NCBI GenBank assembly: GCA_945866245.1
Contig: CAMBGW010000047.1
Location: 1 to 7,415, forward strand
DNA from: Verrucomicrobia subdivision 6 bacterium
GTDB taxonomy: Bacteria; Verrucomicrobiota; Verrucomicrobiia; Methylacidiphilales; Verrucolacustridaceae
Length of the DNA: 7,415 nt
Direction: 5' to 3'
The notes beneath the pieces were generated by a model. It worked only from the letters and a program-made list of their open reading frames with translations. It searched no databases and had not been told where the DNA came from. The number at the start of each line of letters is the position of its first letter. The first letter of the stretch is position 1. Positions 6,700 to 7,415 of the stretch are shown in pieces. The translations under genes were made by a program, and so were the position numbers.

Positions 6700-7415
6700 A
6701 TGCAAATGGTGGTAAGCCGTATCAGTCTACTTGTCCTAACTCTTCTAGGGGTGGCTATCTCTGGGGCCCAAGCGGAAGTACGGGAAACGAGCGTTTGGTG
6801 GTTGCCCAGGAATGTAAACATGTTTGGTCACACCATAGACTTTCTTTTCTACGTGATCCTCATTTTGACGGGAGTCACCTTCATCGGCGTCTTTTCCGTC
6901 CTGGTTTACTTCTTGGTGAAATACCGGGCTCGACCGGGTGTCGCCGCTATCCATAGCCACGGAAACAACACTTTGGAGGTGGTTTGGACAACCATTCCCG
7001 TCTTTATCTTCCTGGGTTTGGCGATCTATGGGAATGAGCAATGGACCCAAATGCGCTTAAAAACTCCTCCTCCAGATGCGCTGCCTGTTGCGGTGATTGG
7101 AGAACAGTACGGCTGGAATGTTCGATACCCCGGACCGGATGGAAAGCTTGCGAAGATGGAGGCCGCCAAAGTGAGCAAAGACAATCCCTTTGGTGTCGAC
7201 CCCAGTGACCCAGCTGGTGTGGACGATTTTACAACCTATGGTGAGCTGGTATTTCCGGTGAATCGCCCGATTCGCCTTTATTTAGGATCCAAGGATGTGA
7301 TTCATGCCTTTTACGTTCCCGAGTTTCGCCTCTATCAAGACATGGTCCCAGGCCGCATTTACGATTTCGTTTGGCTCAAGGCGGAGGCCACAGGGAAGTT
7401 TCAGCTGGCTTGTAA
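6700..7415 (+). CDS. coxB: Cytochrome c oxidase subunit II (3' end outside window)
   Basis: I translated 238 codons from the ATG at 6700 to the window edge. Residues 1-25 form a signal peptide ending in GAQA, with cleavage likely before Glu26. Two membrane helices follow at about 46-73 and 91-111; the second starts with the conserved NTLEVVWTTIP (90-100), containing Glu93, the family's conserved acidic residue there. The CuA (cupredoxin) domain begins with VIGEQYGWNVRYPGP (132-146). The stretch SKDVIHAFYVPEFR (197-210) supplies the first CuA His (His202), and FQLAC at the edge supplies the first CuA Cys (Cys238); the rest of the site is outside. A roughly 30-residue acidic linker (about 150-180) separates the first strands. 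Role: receives electrons from cytochrome c or directly from ACIII and passes them to subunit I. Whether a C-terminal cytochrome c domain is fused (caa3 type) cannot be seen. coxA is expected downstream. Confidence 0.95.
   Translation, partial: MQMVVSRISLLVLTLLGVAISGAQAEVRETSVWWLPRNVNMFGHTIDFLFYVILILTGVTFIGVFSVLVYFLVKYRARPGVAAIHSHGNNTLEVVWTTIPVFIFLGLAIYGNEQWTQMRLKTPPPDALPVAVIGEQYGWNVRYPGPDGKLAKMEAAKVSKDNPFGVDPSDPAGVDDFTTYGELVFPVNRPIRLYLGSKDVIHAFYVPEFRLYQDMVPGRIYDFVWLKAEATGKFQLAC

Overview
The window holds one recognisable respiratory locus. On the minus strand is most of an Alternative Complex III (ACIII) operon, actA-actB-actC-actD-actE, which encodes a quinol:electron-acceptor oxidoreductase that replaces the bc1 complex. 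On the plus strand, divergently oriented, is the start of coxB, cytochrome c oxidase subunit II. I see no RNA genes, mobile elements, CRISPR array or phage features. ACIII plus an associated haem-copper oxidase is typical of Bacteroidota, Verrucomicrobiota, Planctomycetota, Chloroflexota, Acidobacteriota and some Proteobacteria. The moderate G+C and use of Shine-Dalgarno sites would fit Verrucomicrobiota or Planctomycetota better than Bacteroidota, but this is a weak inference and the sequence does not settle the species.

Layout, in transcription order of the minus-strand operon. actA (6458-5805) is a membrane-anchored pentahaem cytochrome c. actB (5801-2601) is a large fusion of a degenerate, cofactor-free molybdopterin-oxidoreductase-like domain and a four-cluster ferredoxin domain, with an internal Tat/lipobox signal. 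actC (2604-1153) is an NrfD/PsrC-like quinol-binding membrane subunit of about ten helices. actD (1156-569) is a DUF3341 two-helix membrane protein. actE (572 to beyond position 1) is a monohaem cytochrome c cut by the window edge. The second NrfD-like subunit, actF, is expected just past the left edge. The actB/actC, actC/actD and actD/actE junctions each overlap by four bases (ATGA or GTGA), and actA/actB are 3 nt apart, so this is a tightly coupled operon.

The 241 bp between actA and coxB (6459-6699) is the only non-coding stretch. It must supply the start signals for both directions unless transcription enters from elsewhere, but I could not find a convincing -35/-10 pair on either strand.

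How the genes work together: ActC (with the unseen ActF) oxidises menaquinol or ubiquinol in the membrane. Electrons pass through the iron-sulfur clusters of ActB to the haems of ActA and ActE, and from there to the oxidase, whose CuA-bearing subunit is coxB. The divergent gene order suggests that the two complexes are made together as a supercomplex or as a functional pair.

The content is a known system. I found no undescribed one. The points worth a second look are details: the divergent act/cox arrangement, an ActE without a lipoprotein cysteine, a His-rich tail on ActB, a perfect intragenic hairpin in actB, and a doubtful small ORF in the intergenic region.
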